Numbered from the stretch's first letter, positions 1-9,961 are shown. The stretch is DNA of 64,000 nt from Flavobacterium sp. IMCC34852 (GCF_030643905.1 NZ_CP121446.1:3082001-3146000), one strand, 5' to 3'. Numbers and translations: made by a program. The notes: generated by a model not told the origin, from the letters alone.

Positions 1-1498
1 GATTCAATCTTACTTCTTCTCCTTTATCATTTAATAAAGTATCAGTAAGCGGATTGAAAGTCAAATCTCCTGAGATGGCTAAGGCTGCTACCATTTCCGG
101 TGACGTTACAAAAGCGTGGGTGTTTGGATTTCCGTCTGCACGTTTAGAGAAGTTTCTGTTGAACGAGTGAACGATGGTATTTTTTTCTCCCTTATCAGCT
201 CCGGTTCTGTCCCATTGTCCGATACATGGTCCGCAAGCATTGGTGAATACTTTGGTACCCATTTTTTCAAAAGTAGCGATGATTCCATCTCTTTCGATAG
301 TGTAACGGATTTGTTCCGAACCCGGATTGATTCCGAATTCTGCTTTTGGTGTTATACCGTGAGCTACTGCTTGTTCTACAATAGAAGCCGCGCGCGCCAT
401 ATCTTCATAAGACGAATTGGTACATGAACCGATTAATCCCCATTCTACTTTTAACGGCCAACCGTTGGCGATTGCTTCTTCTTTCATTTTAGAAACCGGC
501 GTTCCTCTGTCTGGCGTAAATGGTCCGTTGATGTGTGGTTCTAATTCAGAAAGATTAATTTCGATAACTTGATCAAAATACTGACTCGGGTTGGCATAAA
601 CTTCATCGTCTCCGGTTAAGTAAGATGCTACTTTGTCGGCTGCATCTACAATATCCTGACGATCAGTTGCCGCTAGATATCTTCTCATAGAATCATCGTA
701 ACCAAAAGTAGAAGTGGTAGCTCCGATTTCGGCACCCATATTACAAATGGTTCCTTTTCCGGTACAAGACATGTTTTTTGCACCTTCTCCGAAATACTCT
801 ACAATTGCTCCGGTTCCGCCTTTTACGGTAAGTATATCAGCTACTTTAAGGATTACATCTTTTGGAGCTGTCCAGCCATTTAATTTTCCGGTCAATTTTA
901 CGCCGATTAGTTTTGGAAATTTCAATTCCCATGACATGCCCGACATTACGTCTACAGCATCAGCGCCACCCACTCCGATGGCTAACATTCCTAATCCTCC
1001 GGCATTTACCGTGTGTGAATCGGTACCAATCATCATTCCGCCCGGGAAAGCATAATTTTCTAAAACGATTTGGTGGATAATCCCCGAACCCGGTTTCCAG
1101 AATCCGATACCGTATTTGTTAGACACTGAAGAAAGGAAATCGAATACTTCTTTTGATTGTGTATTGGCAACGGCTAAATCAGTTGTTGCGCCAACTTTGG
1201 CTTGAATTAAGTGGTCACAGTGCACGGTGGTTGGCACGGCTACTTTGCTTTTTCCGGCGTGCATAAATTGCAATAAAGCCATTTGTGCGGTTGCATCTTG
1301 ACAAGCTACTCTATCAGGAGCAAAATCAACATAATCTTTTCCGCGAGTGAACGATTGAGAAGGCATTCCTTCCCATAAATGCGAGTATAAAATCTTTTCA
1401 GATAAGGTAAGCGGACGACCAACTAACTCACGTGCTTTATCGACACGAGCAGCCATAGTGGCGTACACTTTTTCAATCATTTCAATATCAAAAGCCAT
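1..1498 (-). CDS. acn: Aconitate hydratase (aconitase), C-terminus cut off by window edge
   Basis: Interconverts citrate and isocitrate in the TCA cycle, using a 4Fe-4S cluster in the cytoplasm. About 499 N-terminal residues are present and read through the window edge; the mitochondrial-type family is about 755 residues. The three cluster cysteines are visible: C359 in SCTNSSYED, and C422 and C425 in ACGPCIGQW. These are almost the same positions as in mitochondrial aconitase (358, 421, 424). Other conserved stretches are [10 protein letters not shown] and [11 protein letters not shown]. The start is the ATG at 1496-1498. A -7 box TAAATTTG lies just upstream (1528-1535, minus strand), but no -33 TTG is seen at the usual distance. 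The swivelling C-terminal domain lies outside the window. Confidence 0.96.
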   Translation of the reverse strand, partial: MAFDIEMIEKVYATMAARVDKARELVGRPLTLSEKILYSHLWEGMPSQSFTRGKDYVDFAPDRVACQDATAQMALLQFMHAGKSKVAVPTTVHCDHLIQAKVGATTDLAVANTQSKEVFDFLSSVSNKYGIGFWKPGSGIIHQIVLENYAFPGGMMIGTDSHTVNAGGLGMLAIGVGGADAVDVMSGMSWELKFPKLIGVKLTGKLNGWTAPKDVILKVADILTVKGGTGAIVEYFGEGAKNMSCTGKGTICNMGAEIGATTSTFGYDDSMRRYLAATDRQDIVDAADKVASYLTGDDEVYANPSQYFDQVIEINLSELEPHINGPFTPDRGTPVSKMKEEAIANGWPLKVEWGLIGSCTNSSYEDMARAASIVEQAVAHGITPKAEFGINPGSEQIRYTIERDGIIATFEKMGTKVFTNACGPCIGQWDRTGADKGEKNTIVHSFNRNFSKRADGNPNTHAFVTSPEMVAALAISGDLTFNPLTDTLLNDKGEEVRLN

Positions 1499-1664
1499 AA
1501 TAAATCTTGGTTAATTTGTTTGCAATGCAAATTTACGAAAACGTTATACTTCTGAAAAGATTTTAATAAAATAAGTTGGTTGAGAAGAATGATTTAAGAA
1601 ATCACAATTTTTGCTGACCGTTTTTTATCAAATACCTATTTTATGAGTCAAAAATTGACTATTC

Positions 1665-2792
1665 TTAATTTTTATCCCTTAAATTCATCATGGGCTTTTC
1701 ATAAAAACGGTATAAAAAATAACTCAAGATGATGGTTATTAAGATATAGGAACTTAAAAAAGCAACCAATTGAATAGTATTTTGGTCATCGATAATAATG
1801 TATTCTTTCATCAGGAGTAAAATTACGCTGTAGTGTAATAAATAAATAGAATAGGAAATCAAACTAATAAAAGTGACCGGAATTTGAAACCGGGATTTCT
1901 CTGTTTTCCATTCGGATAAAAAGGGCAAAAAACAGGCAACTGCAACTGATATTAATGGTAAATAAAACACATTCCACAACATAGGCGTGACTTCAATTAG
2001 CCAACCCAAAAATCCGATTCCGACAAATTGAAAAAAGAACAAAAGCATTCCAATAACAAAAAACAGCAATTTATTTTTTTGCCAAAGCGAAGTATAATTC
2101 AAATAAATCCAACTGCAAAAAACACCTATGAAAATGCTATCTAAACGATAAATCACGACGGCTTTCAGCGAAAGATTCCATTGGGTTAATGTGGTATTTT
2201 GGGTGGTGTAATGGTAATAAAATTTGGCAAAAAAGAAAACCATAATCAGCGTGATGACTGACCATAAGAAAAAACGCGACTTGTTTTTGGGTTTGATAAA
2301 ACTACCGATTATTAATAGAAAAAAAGGCAAAGTGATATAGGCAAATTCTTCAACAGACAAGCTCCAGGACTCGGGAAAGAAAGGCAACATTGTGGAGTTT
2401 AGGTTTTGGATGAAAAAGAAATATTTCCACCAAGACAACGCGGCATAGCCTACAAAAGAGGCGATTGCTAAATTAACCAACAAGATTAAAAAGTAATTGG
2501 GCAACGTACGAAACCATCTTCGCTTCAGGAAATAGAAAACAGTTTGTATGGAAAAGTCTTCTTTGAGATACAATTGGTATAAAATTTTACCAATCAGGAA
2601 ACCGCTGAGTACAAAGAAAATTTCGACACCAAAAAACCCTGACAAGACTAATAATTGGTGAAAAAGATTCTCCCTCTCGGGAATAATCCAGACGCAATGA
2701 CCGAACAATACCATTAAAATGGCTATGGCTCGCATTAGGTCGAGACCAAAGATTCTGTTTTGCAAGGATTGATTTTCCAATATTTTATTCAT
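1665..2792 (-). CDS. Acyltransferase 3 family membrane protein (OafA/YrhL-like)
   Basis: A 375-residue integral membrane protein with about ten hydrophobic segments. The N-terminus has the acyltransferase-3 pattern GLDLMRAIAILMVLFGHC, followed by GVEIFFVLSGFLIGK and then SWSLSVEEFAY. The family transfers acyl groups, often acetyl, from the cytoplasmic side to sugars of cell-surface polysaccharides or other exported compounds. The substrate cannot be told from the sequence, and there are no polysaccharide genes nearby. It sits between aconitase and the moxR gene on the same strand with 31 bases to moxR. It may be the last gene of the folding-factor/moxR transcript, since no terminator is evident between them. 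Confidence 0.85.
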   Translation of the reverse strand: MNKILENQSLQNRIFGLDLMRAIAILMVLFGHCVWIIPERENLFHQLLVLSGFFGVEIFFVLSGFLIGKILYQLYLKEDFSIQTVFYFLKRRWFRTLPNYFLILLVNLAIASFVGYAALSWWKYFFFIQNLNSTMLPFFPESWSLSVEEFAYITLPFFLLIIGSFIKPKNKSRFFLWSVITLIMVFFFAKFYYHYTTQNTTLTQWNLSLKAVVIYRLDSIFIGVFCSWIYLNYTSLWQKNKLLFFVIGMLLFFFQFVGIGFLGWLIEVTPMLWNVFYLPLISVAVACFLPFLSEWKTEKSRFQIPVTFISLISYSIYLLHYSVILLLMKEYIIIDDQNTIQLVAFLSSYILITIILSYFLYRFYEKPMMNLRDKN

Positions 2793-2823
2793 TTTTTAAA
2801 TGTAACAAAATATTGAAACCGAA

Positions 2824-3777
2824 TTACAACAATTTGTCGATAATCATTTCTTCGGTGATTCCTTCGGCGTCGGCTTTGTAGTTTTTGATGATTCTGTGAC
2901 GTAAAATTCCGGTCGCAACCGCTTTTACATCTTCGATATCAGGAGAGAATTTGCCATTAAATGCCGCATTGGCCTTGGCTGCCAAAATCAGGTTCTGTGA
3001 AGCTCTCGGACCTGCGCCCCAATCTAAATAATTATTGACATATTCGGAAGCTAAAGCACTTTTCGGACGCGTTTTACCTACTAAAGTTACAGCATATTCA
3101 ATCACGTTATCGGCTACGGGAACACGGCGTATTAAATGTTGAAAATCGATAATTTCCTGAGCGGTAAACAATGGATTGATTACCGGTTTGTCGTCGGAAG
3201 TGGTACTTTTTACCACTTGTACTTCTTCTTGGTATGACGGATAATCTAATTTTATGGCAAACATAAAACGGTCTAATTGCGCTTCAGGTAACGGGTAAGT
3301 TCCTTCTTGCTCAATTGGGTTTTGGGTAGCTAAAACGAAATAAGGCAAGGCTAATTTGTAGTTCTGACCGGCGATTGTTACGGAACGTTCCTGCATGGCT
3401 TCAAGCAATGCAGCCTGGGTTTTGGGTGGCGTTCTGTTGATCTCATCGGCCAAAATAATATTGGCGAAGATTGGTCCTTTGATGAATTTAAATTGACGGT
3501 TTTCATCTAAAATTTCACTACCTAAAATGTCCGAAGGCATCAAATCGGGTGTGAATTGAATGCGTTTAAAATCTAATCCTAATGCTTGTGAAATGGTATT
3601 GACCATTAGGGTTTTGGCCAAACCCGGAACACCCACCAGCAAGGCATGTCCGCCTGAGAAAATACTCAGTAAAATTTGGTCAACCACTTCGTCTTGGCCT
3701 ACAATTATCTTGGCGATTTCTTTTTTAAGTTCTAATCGTTTTTGAACTAAATTTTGAATGGCAGCAACATCAGACAT
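2824..3777 (-). CDS. MoxR-family AAA+ ATPase
   Basis: A 317-residue AAA+ ATPase. Walker A is GVPGLAKT (49-56) and Walker B is LADEIN (109-114). The MoxR signature TPPKTQAALLEAMQE follows, and then TQNPIEQEGTYPLPEAQLDRF (sensor/arginine-finger region). MoxR proteins act as chaperone-like ATPases that usually partner with von Willebrand factor A or DUF58 proteins to mature complexes; no such partner lies in this window. The gene follows the SurA-like operon on the same strand after a 61-base gap. That gap carries an AT-rich repeat (TTTGATATAAGAT, TTGATATTAGAT, ACTAGAT) directly before the ATG. The role is inferred from family only. Confidence 0.92.
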   Translation of the reverse strand: MSDVAAIQNLVQKRLELKKEIAKIIVGQDEVVDQILLSIFSGGHALLVGVPGLAKTLMVNTISQALGLDFKRIQFTPDLMPSDILGSEILDENRQFKFIKGPIFANIILADEINRTPPKTQAALLEAMQERSVTIAGQNYKLALPYFVLATQNPIEQEGTYPLPEAQLDRFMFAIKLDYPSYQEEVQVVKSTTSDDKPVINPLFTAQEIIDFQHLIRRVPVADNVIEYAVTLVGKTRPKSALASEYVNNYLDWGAGPRASQNLILAAKANAAFNGKFSPDIEDVKAVATGILRHRIIKNYKADAEGITEEMIIDKLL

Positions 3778-3838
3778 TTGATATAAGATTTTTGATATTA
3801 GATACTAGATTTAAACCGTACAATATACATTTTAACTC

Positions 3839-5245
3839 CTATTTTTTTAACCAATTATTGATAAACAAGCAATCTTGGTATTCTCCGTTAATTTTGATGT
3901 AAGTTTCTTTGATTTTTTCATCAGACCATTTACCGATGGCTTTGATTTGTTTTTCTTTTAGGGCCAAATCTTTGATTTTGATATAATCCTTACCGTAATC
4001 TGCTGTGTGTTCGTTAATTCTGTTGGTAACGGTGATGATTTTATATTTTTTTCCGGTTCTCGGATCGTCATCTAAGATAGGTGCTGTAATAGCATTGTCT
4101 TTTAAATTAGACACTTCACTATACAAACTCGGATCCATTTTGGTCAATTCGAAGTGCGTATCTTGGGTTTTAGGATTGATTAAAGTTCCGCCATTGGCTC
4201 TGGTTTCTTTTTCATCAGACATGGTTCTGGCCGCTTCCGCAAAAGTGATTTCGCCGCTTTCAATTTTATTTTTAATCGTAATGATTTTCTCTCTGGCCTC
4301 TTTCAAAGCTTGGTCAGAAACTTTAGGCATCATTAGAATGTGTCTCAACTCTACTTCCTGTCCTTTGATTTTTTCTACCATAATAATATGGTAACCGTAT
4401 TCGGTTTCAAACGGCTCTGAAATTTCTCCTTCACCTAAACTGAAGGCTACATCTTTGAACTCTTTTACGAATTGGGTTTTGCGGTTGATTTTATAAAAAC
4501 CTCCATTGGAGGCTGAACCCCTATCGTCTGAATAAATAACGGCTCGAGTTTTAAAACTGGAACCGGCCAAAACTTCGGCTTTGATTTCTTTTAATCGGTT
4601 GATGACTCTTTGTTTTTCTTCCTCGGTAATTTTTGGTGTGATTACGATTTGGGCTACTTCCATTTCAGCACCAAAAACCGGTAATTCGTCTTGTGGAATA
4701 GACTTAAAGAAATTGCGGGTTTCTTCGGGAGTAATTTCAACAGCATTTATGATTTTGTTTCTCATCTCCGTAGTTAACTTATTGGTCTTGATAATTTCAA
4801 ACAATTCACTTCTGAAATCCTCTTCGCTGTCTTTTTTGAAGTACTTGATTACGTTTTCCATCGAGCTTAATTGTTCAACCATATACGCAATTTGCTCGTT
4901 CATTTTTTCTTTTACCTCTTCATCTTTAATCACTATACTGTCTTGTATGGCTTGGTGTGCATATAATTTTTCTTCCAATAATTTGCCCAGCATTTGGCAA
5001 CGCGTAATATCTTTAACTGATTGTCCTTGACTGGATAATTCCAAAAAAGACTTATCAATATCCGAATCCAAAATAATATAATCGCCTACTGTGGCAATAA
5101 TTCCGTCTACTTTAACTTTTTGCGCGGTTTTGGTTTGGGGTTTGGTTTTTACAGAATCTTTAATAATCTCTTGGGCATTGGCGGTACCAACTGCAAAAAA
5201 GGCTGTAACAACAGCTACTATTAGTTGGCTATTTATAAATTTCAT
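3839..5245 (-). CDS. SurA-like periplasmic peptidyl-prolyl isomerase/chaperone
   Basis: A 468-residue exported folding factor. A signal peptide (MKFINSQLIVAVVTAFFAVGTANA) precedes a SurA N-terminal region (IIATVGDYIILDSDIDKSF) and two parvulin-type rotamase domains at about 195-290 and 298-400 (GFYKINRKTQFVKEFKDVAF, YGYHIIMVEK, ELRHILMMP). SurA proteins bring unfolded outer-membrane proteins across the periplasm. I chose the ATG at 5243-5245 rather than the longer frame from 5287, because it starts a clean signal peptide. It overlaps the stop of the upstream gene by 17 bases, which suggests translational coupling. Last of three consecutive folding-factor genes. Confidence 0.92.
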   Translation of the reverse strand: MKFINSQLIVAVVTAFFAVGTANAQEIIKDSVKTKPQTKTAQKVKVDGIIATVGDYIILDSDIDKSFLELSSQGQSVKDITRCQMLGKLLEEKLYAHQAIQDSIVIKDEEVKEKMNEQIAYMVEQLSSMENVIKYFKKDSEEDFRSELFEIIKTNKLTTEMRNKIINAVEITPEETRNFFKSIPQDELPVFGAEMEVAQIVITPKITEEEKQRVINRLKEIKAEVLAGSSFKTRAVIYSDDRGSASNGGFYKINRKTQFVKEFKDVAFSLGEGEISEPFETEYGYHIIMVEKIKGQEVELRHILMMPKVSDQALKEAREKIITIKNKIESGEITFAEAARTMSDEKETRANGGTLINPKTQDTHFELTKMDPSLYSEVSNLKDNAITAPILDDDPRTGKKYKIITVTNRINEHTADYGKDYIKIKDLALKEKQIKAIGKWSDEKIKETYIKINGEYQDCLFINNWLKK

Positions 5246-6077
5246 AATCTTTGTTTTTAATGGCATCATCGGTAATTTCTTTTTCAAATTTCTTTATCAA
5301 TTCTAATTTTCTTTTGTTCAATATAACTTCTTTGAGTGTGGGTTTGATATATTCAAACGGAGAGGTTTGATTTTTATCAATCACATTAATAATTTTTATC
5401 AAATAGACATCTTCATTGGATTGGATTTCGGCTTTCTTTCCCGGACGAATGAATTCATCTCGGTTCTCCGGATTAATGACCGGCAACTTTACATAAACTT
5501 GGCTCATATCGACCCAAACGCTGTCGTTCAGAGCAAAGCTTTTAAATTGAAGCGCATAGGTTTCCCAAAACTTTTTGTCTTTTTTATTGTAATCAAAGAA
5601 CTTACTTCTTATGGTTGCAAATCGCGGATTGTCTTTGGCCAAATTGATAAAACGCAATCTAACAAGCGTTCCGTTGGTTTTAAAATTCTCCTTATTTTCG
5701 TCGTAATACTTTTTTAACTCTTGTTGGGTTACCAAAGTATCTACGGTGTTTTTAACCACTTCTTCTATATACGCTTTGGTATATAAATCTATTTTGTATT
5801 GCTTAATTAAAGCGTTGTATTCTCCTTTTTTTTTGTCACTCAGATTTCTTTCAGCGGCTTCTATGAGCAATTTTTGGCTTGCCCAACGGTTGATGAAATC
5901 TCTAACCATCAAAACGCTATCTTCTTTTGAAGTTCCGGAGGGAACCAGCTTAGCAATATTGCTTTTGTACAAATAGCTTTTACCTACTCTGGCAATTGAT
6001 TCCGGTTTTTGTTCCGGCTTGAAATAGTTACAAGAACAAAATAAAACAATGACCAAAAGGAGGCTAAATCGTTTCAT
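5229..6077 (-). CDS. Parvulin/SurA-related lipoprotein without a clear isomerase domain
   Basis: A 282-residue lipoprotein. The signal ends in LFCSC, with C16 as the likely lipidated residue. The N-terminal part (SIARVGKSYLYKSNIAKLVP) and a long helical region (MVRDFINRWASQKLLIEAAERNL) resemble the chaperone core of SurA/PpiC proteins. I cannot find a complete rotamase signature (the HILI and GYHI blocks seen in its neighbours), so it may act only as a chaperone or assembly partner. It starts one base after the stop of the upstream double-parvulin gene and overlaps the next gene, so all three are surely co-transcribed. It is probably a periplasmic partner of the two isomerases (inference). 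Confidence 0.82.
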   Translation of the reverse strand: MKRFSLLLVIVLFCSCNYFKPEQKPESIARVGKSYLYKSNIAKLVPSGTSKEDSVLMVRDFINRWASQKLLIEAAERNLSDKKKGEYNALIKQYKIDLYTKAYIEEVVKNTVDTLVTQQELKKYYDENKENFKTNGTLVRLRFINLAKDNPRFATIRSKFFDYNKKDKKFWETYALQFKSFALNDSVWVDMSQVYVKLPVINPENRDEFIRPGKKAEIQSNEDVYLIKIINVIDKNQTSPFEYIKPTLKEVILNKRKLELIKKFEKEITDDAIKNKDYEIYK

Positions 6078-6078
6078 T

Positions 6079-8046
6079 TTAAGGATTCAACTGTTTTTTT
6101 ACTTTTTCAAAGACTTCTTTATTGACTTTTACAGTGAACTCTTGTTTTAAATCGTCAACCCATCTTTGCTCTAAATATTGTTGGTAGTCGTTTACTATTT
6201 TCCCTCGGCACTCGTCTAGTGTTTTGATGCTTTTGGGCATCACTTTATCCACTTTAGTCACAAAATAGTATTCGCCTTCTTTTACAATCTCTGAAATGCC
6301 AACTTCAAACCTAGTGCTTTTTGGCAAGGCATCATTTCCTTCTTCAAACACACCGCTGTTGCTCATTACGTTGACTACATTATTTATGTTTAGTTTTTCT
6401 TTAATGGCTTGTACTTCGGTGTTTTTCTTGAGCATATTTAATGCTTTTTTAATTTCTTCTATTTTGGTGGAAGAGAGAACAGTGGCTTCCACTCTGTTTT
6501 TCCACTGGTGTTCCGATTTGTGTTCATCGTAAAACTTTTGCAATCCAATCGAATCTGTTTTGGCTCTTTCCCAAATTTCTTTCTCCATCAAATCAAACAG
6601 TAACAAACCGTCTCGGTATTCTTCCATTACATTGGCAAACTCAGTAAACTCATTCTCCAAATTATCATCGTAATAGGCTGTTAATTGTGCTTCTAAGAAT
6701 TTCTCGTATAGAGCATCAACCAATTTGGCTAACGGTTTAACGGTCATTCCGGATTTTTGCTGTTTGTCTATAAATTCTAAAAATGTTTTTCCTTCAATTT
6801 TTTTAGCGTTGATGGTCAACAAAGGTGTTGTATATTCTTTGGCATTTTCCGGTTGCTTCCATTTGGATTCATAGAAGTCATCGGTAACCAATTTGGCCAA
6901 AATTGCATACTGCTTGTTATCTTTTTTATAGGTGTATTTTTTTCTTAATTTTTCATTTAATGAAGCTGTGATTTTTTTTGATCTATCATCTTTCCCTACT
7001 TTGGTTTCCAACTCATTCTTCATTTCATCCAAAGAACGCACCGGATGTTTTTGAATTAGTTTGACAATATGCCAACCAAATTGTGATTGAAAAGGTTGAG
7101 ATACTTCATTGGCTTGTTGCAAAGAAAAAGCAACATTTTCAAACTCTTCAGAACTCAATTGTCCGGAACCGAATTTATTCAACACACCACCTTTAGAAGA
7201 GGATGATTTATCTTCTGAAAACTGCTTGGCCAAATCCTCAAATTTTTCCCCTTGTTGGATTTTCTTGTAAATATCGTTGATAGTATTTTTGGCCTTATCT
7301 TGGTCAGTATCCTCCGGTTTGGGATTCAAAATCATGATATGCGCAACAGTTACTTCACCTCGGTTATTTCTAACGTCTTCTACTTTCAAAATATGATAGC
7401 CAAAGCGCGTTCTGATAATTTTTGACACCTTGCCTTTTGGCGTATTGTAGGCGGCATTTTCAAAAGCATACACCATTCTGAAAGCCGTGAAATACCCTAA
7501 ATCACCTTTGTTTTCTTTGGCAGAAGGATCTTCGGAAAACTGAATAGCTAAAGCCCCAAAATCTGCTCCTTCTATGGCTTTTCGGCTGATATCTTCAATT
7601 TTTTTATAGGCTTTGAGCGTGTCTTCAGGAGTTGCATTTTCATCCACCATAATCAAGATATGCGATGCTTTAACTTCTTTTTGCAAACGATTATAACCTT
7701 CTTGAACAAGCTCTTGAGTGATTTTGGTATCGTTAAAATAGTTTTTGGCCAATTGCGTTCGGTAAGATTTTAACTCGCTTTGGTATTTTGGATTGTCTTG
7801 TAAACCTAACTTATAGGCTTTGTTTACTTTTAGTTTGTAACCTACAAAAAGTTCTAAATATTGGTTCAAATCTTTTTGAGATTCATCTTTTACCAATTCT
7901 AGGTTTTTCTTGTAAACCCTCGAAAATTCATCGGTATAATAAGGCTTATCGTTTATGGTAAACAAAACTTCTTTTGAATTATTTTGCCCTATTCCGTCTA
8001 ATGACATTAAAAAGAACAATCCTAAAAAAAACTGTTTTAAACTCAT
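6079..8046 (-). CDS. Periplasmic double-parvulin peptidyl-prolyl isomerase
   Basis: A 655-residue exported protein. It has a signal peptide (MSLKQFFLGLFFLMSLDGIGQ) and two PpiC-type rotamase domains at about 125-225 (VKASHILIMVDE ... RTRFGYHILKVED) and 234-335 (VTVAHIMILNPKPED ... QSQFGWHIVKLIQ). A roughly 300-residue helical C-terminal region follows. A longer reading frame begins at 8166, but that codon falls inside the -33 box of a good promoter (8137-8166), so the ATG at 8044-8046 is the better start. First gene of the three-gene folding operon; expected to help outer-membrane protein biogenesis in the periplasm. Confidence 0.9.
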   Translation of the reverse strand: MSLKQFFLGLFFLMSLDGIGQNNSKEVLFTINDKPYYTDEFSRVYKKNLELVKDESQKDLNQYLELFVGYKLKVNKAYKLGLQDNPKYQSELKSYRTQLAKNYFNDTKITQELVQEGYNRLQKEVKASHILIMVDENATPEDTLKAYKKIEDISRKAIEGADFGALAIQFSEDPSAKENKGDLGYFTAFRMVYAFENAAYNTPKGKVSKIIRTRFGYHILKVEDVRNNRGEVTVAHIMILNPKPEDTDQDKAKNTINDIYKKIQQGEKFEDLAKQFSEDKSSSSKGGVLNKFGSGQLSSEEFENVAFSLQQANEVSQPFQSQFGWHIVKLIQKHPVRSLDEMKNELETKVGKDDRSKKITASLNEKLRKKYTYKKDNKQYAILAKLVTDDFYESKWKQPENAKEYTTPLLTINAKKIEGKTFLEFIDKQQKSGMTVKPLAKLVDALYEKFLEAQLTAYYDDNLENEFTEFANVMEEYRDGLLLFDLMEKEIWERAKTDSIGLQKFYDEHKSEHQWKNRVEATVLSSTKIEEIKKALNMLKKNTEVQAIKEKLNINNVVNVMSNSGVFEEGNDALPKSTRFEVGISEIVKEGEYYFVTKVDKVMPKSIKTLDECRGKIVNDYQQYLEQRWVDDLKQEFTVKVNKEVFEKVKKQLNP

Positions 8047-8136
8047 GTTTTTATAATTTCTATTAAAAAATTTACAATTTAATATTGGTTTTTTCAACAA
8101 ACCGAAAATGCTTTGGTTTATCGAGGTAACAATCAA

Positions 8137-8166
8137 CAAAAGTAACAATTCAATCACATTATACAA
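8137..8166 (-). promoter_or_regulatory. Bacteroidota-type promoter of the folding-factor operon
   Basis: On the minus strand TTG (8164-8166), a 19-base spacer, then TACTTTTG (8137-8144). This matches the Flavobacterium -33/-7 consensus (TTG, 17-23 bases, TAnnTTTG). Transcription should start near 8131, leaving a leader of about 85 bases before the ATG at 8046. Confidence 0.7.
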
Positions 8167-8272
8167 CTATAGAGCCTACTATTAACAAAAATTTATTAAC
8201 AGAAAAATCACCCCGTTTTCCATTAATCAAAACAGACTGCAAATACATAACCAAATAATGGGTAAATAATAG

Positions 8273-8280
8273 TATTTTTG
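8273..8280 (+). promoter_or_regulatory. Probable -7 box of the prfC promoter
   Basis: TATTTTTG fits TAnnTTTG and lies 20 bases before the prfC ATG. No TTG is present at the usual -33 distance, so this is supported by one box only. Confidence 0.4.
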
Positions 8281-8300
8281 CAGACCATTTATTAAAAATC

Positions 8301-9890
8301 ATGAGTTTTTTAAAAGAAATACAACGCCGCAGAACCTTTGGAATTATCTCGCATCCCGATGCCGGAAAGACTACACTTACTGAAAAGTTATTGCTTTTTG
8401 GAGGTGCGATTCAGGAAGCCGGAGCGGTAAAGAATAATAAAATCAAAAAAGGGGCTACATCCGATTTTATGGAGATTGAGCGTCAAAGAGGGATTTCGGT
8501 AGCGACCTCGGTTTTGGCCTTTAATTACAAAGACAAAAAAATCAATATTCTGGACACGCCCGGCCATAAGGATTTTGCCGAAGATACTTTTAGAACTTTG
8601 ACAGCAGTTGACAGTGTTATTGTAGTGATTGACGTTGCCAAAGGGGTTGAAGAACAGACCGAAAAATTAGTCGAAGTTTGCCGAATGAGAAGCATTCCAA
8701 TGATTGTGTTCATCAACAAACTAGACCGCGAAGGAAAAGATGCCTTTGATTTGATGGATGAAGTAGAGCAAAAATTAGGGCTAACCGTTACGCCTTTGAG
8801 TTTTCCTATCGGAATGGGTTATGATTTTCAAGGTATTTACAATATTTGGGAACAAAATATTAATCTTTTTAGCGGTGACAGTCGAAAAAACATTGAAGAC
8901 ACCATTGCCTTTTCCGACATTAACAGTCCGGAATTGGAAAAAATAATCGGTGAAAAACCGGCAGTAAAACTTAGAGACGAATTAGAATTAATCTCAGAAG
9001 TTTATCCTGCTTTTGACAGACAAAGTTATTTAGACGGCACTTTACAACCGGTATTTTTTGGCTCTGCTTTAAACAATTTCGGAGTAAGAGAATTATTGGA
9101 TTGTTTTGTTGAAATTGCTCCGACACCAAGACCAAAAGAATCAGAAACAAGATTGGTAAAACCGGAAGAAGAAAAGATGACGGGTTTTGTCTTTAAAATA
9201 CATGCCAATATGGATCCGAAACACCGTGACCGTTTGGCATTTGTTAAAATTGTTTCCGGAACGTTTGAAAGAAACAAGCCTTACACACACGTCCGATTGA
9301 ACAAAAATTTGAAATTCTCGAGTCCGAATGCCTTTTTTGCAGAAAAAAAGGAGATTGTTGATATTTCCTATCCAGGTGATATTGTGGGTTTACACGACAC
9401 CGGAAACTTCAAAATAGGCGACACTCTAACTGAAGGAGAATTGATGAGTTTTAAAGGAATTCCTAGTTTTTCTCCGGAGCATTTCCGATACATCAACAAT
9501 GCTGATCCTTTAAAGGCCAAACAACTCGACAAAGGAGTTGATCAATTAATGGATGAAGGTGTGGCGCAGTTATTTACATTAGAAATGAACAACCGTAAAG
9601 TGATTGGAACCGTTGGTGCGCTGCAATATGAAGTGATTCAATACCGTTTGGAGCATGAATATGGCGCCAAGTGTAGCTATGAAAATTTCCCGGTACACAA
9701 AGCTTGTTGGGTAAAACCGACCGACCCGAAAAGCGAAGAGTTCAAAGAGTTTAAAAGAATCAAACAAAAATTCTTGGCACATGATAAATATGGTCAATTG
9801 GTATTTTTGGCCGACTCAGAGTTTACCATTCAAATGACTCAAAGTAAATTTCCTAATGTTAAATTATACTTTACTTCGGAGTTTGATTAA
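8301..9890 (+). CDS. prfC: Peptide chain release factor 3
   Basis: A 529-residue translational GTPase that recycles release factors 1 and 2 from the ribosome after peptide release. G1 is ISHPDAGKTTLTEKL near residue 17, the switch region is RQRGISVATSV, G3 is LDTPGHKDFAEDT, and G4 is FINKLDREG. RF3-specific blocks KGVDQLMDEGVAQLF and VGALQYEVIQYRLEHEYGA follow. The length matches the family (about 528). It is the only plus-strand gene for some 20 kb on either side apart from its own promoter region, and it ends at a strong terminator shared with the convergent gene. Confidence 0.97.
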   Translation: MSFLKEIQRRRTFGIISHPDAGKTTLTEKLLLFGGAIQEAGAVKNNKIKKGATSDFMEIERQRGISVATSVLAFNYKDKKINILDTPGHKDFAEDTFRTLTAVDSVIVVIDVAKGVEEQTEKLVEVCRMRSIPMIVFINKLDREGKDAFDLMDEVEQKLGLTVTPLSFPIGMGYDFQGIYNIWEQNINLFSGDSRKNIEDTIAFSDINSPELEKIIGEKPAVKLRDELELISEVYPAFDRQSYLDGTLQPVFFGSALNNFGVRELLDCFVEIAPTPRPKESETRLVKPEEEKMTGFVFKIHANMDPKHRDRLAFVKIVSGTFERNKPYTHVRLNKNLKFSSPNAFFAEKKEIVDISYPGDIVGLHDTGNFKIGDTLTEGELMSFKGIPSFSPEHFRYINNADPLKAKQLDKGVDQLMDEGVAQLFTLEMNNRKVIGTVGALQYEVIQYRLEHEYGAKCSYENFPVHKACWVKPTDPKSEEFKEFKRIKQKFLAHDKYGQLVFLADSEFTIQMTQSKFPNVKLYFTSEFD

Positions 9891-9920
9891 TTGATTTAAG
9901 ATTAATTCTGGTTTAAATAT

Positions 9921-9961
9921 AAAAACACCCATTTATCAAGTATGAATAAGTGGGTGTTTTT
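9921..9961. terminator. Bidirectional terminator between prfC and the convergent small gene
   Basis: The arms AAAAACACCCA and TGGGTGTTTTT pair over 11 bases, with further A/T pairs inside. A-run and T-run flanks make it work on both strands. It lies 30 bases after the prfC stop and 28 bases after the stop of the minus-strand gene. Confidence 0.9.

Noticed and set aside
714..1055. Plus-strand frame of 113 codons opposite aconitase
   Set aside because: Antisense shadow of a well-supported gene; the protein is a mix of Pro/Ser-rich strings typical of such frames. The same applies to similar plus-strand frames opposite rpoB and rpoC.
8046..8166. Longer start at 8166 for the double parvulin
   Set aside because: That codon lies in the promoter's -33 box, and the extra 40 residues are not a leader peptide. 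The ATG at 8046 begins a proper signal peptide.
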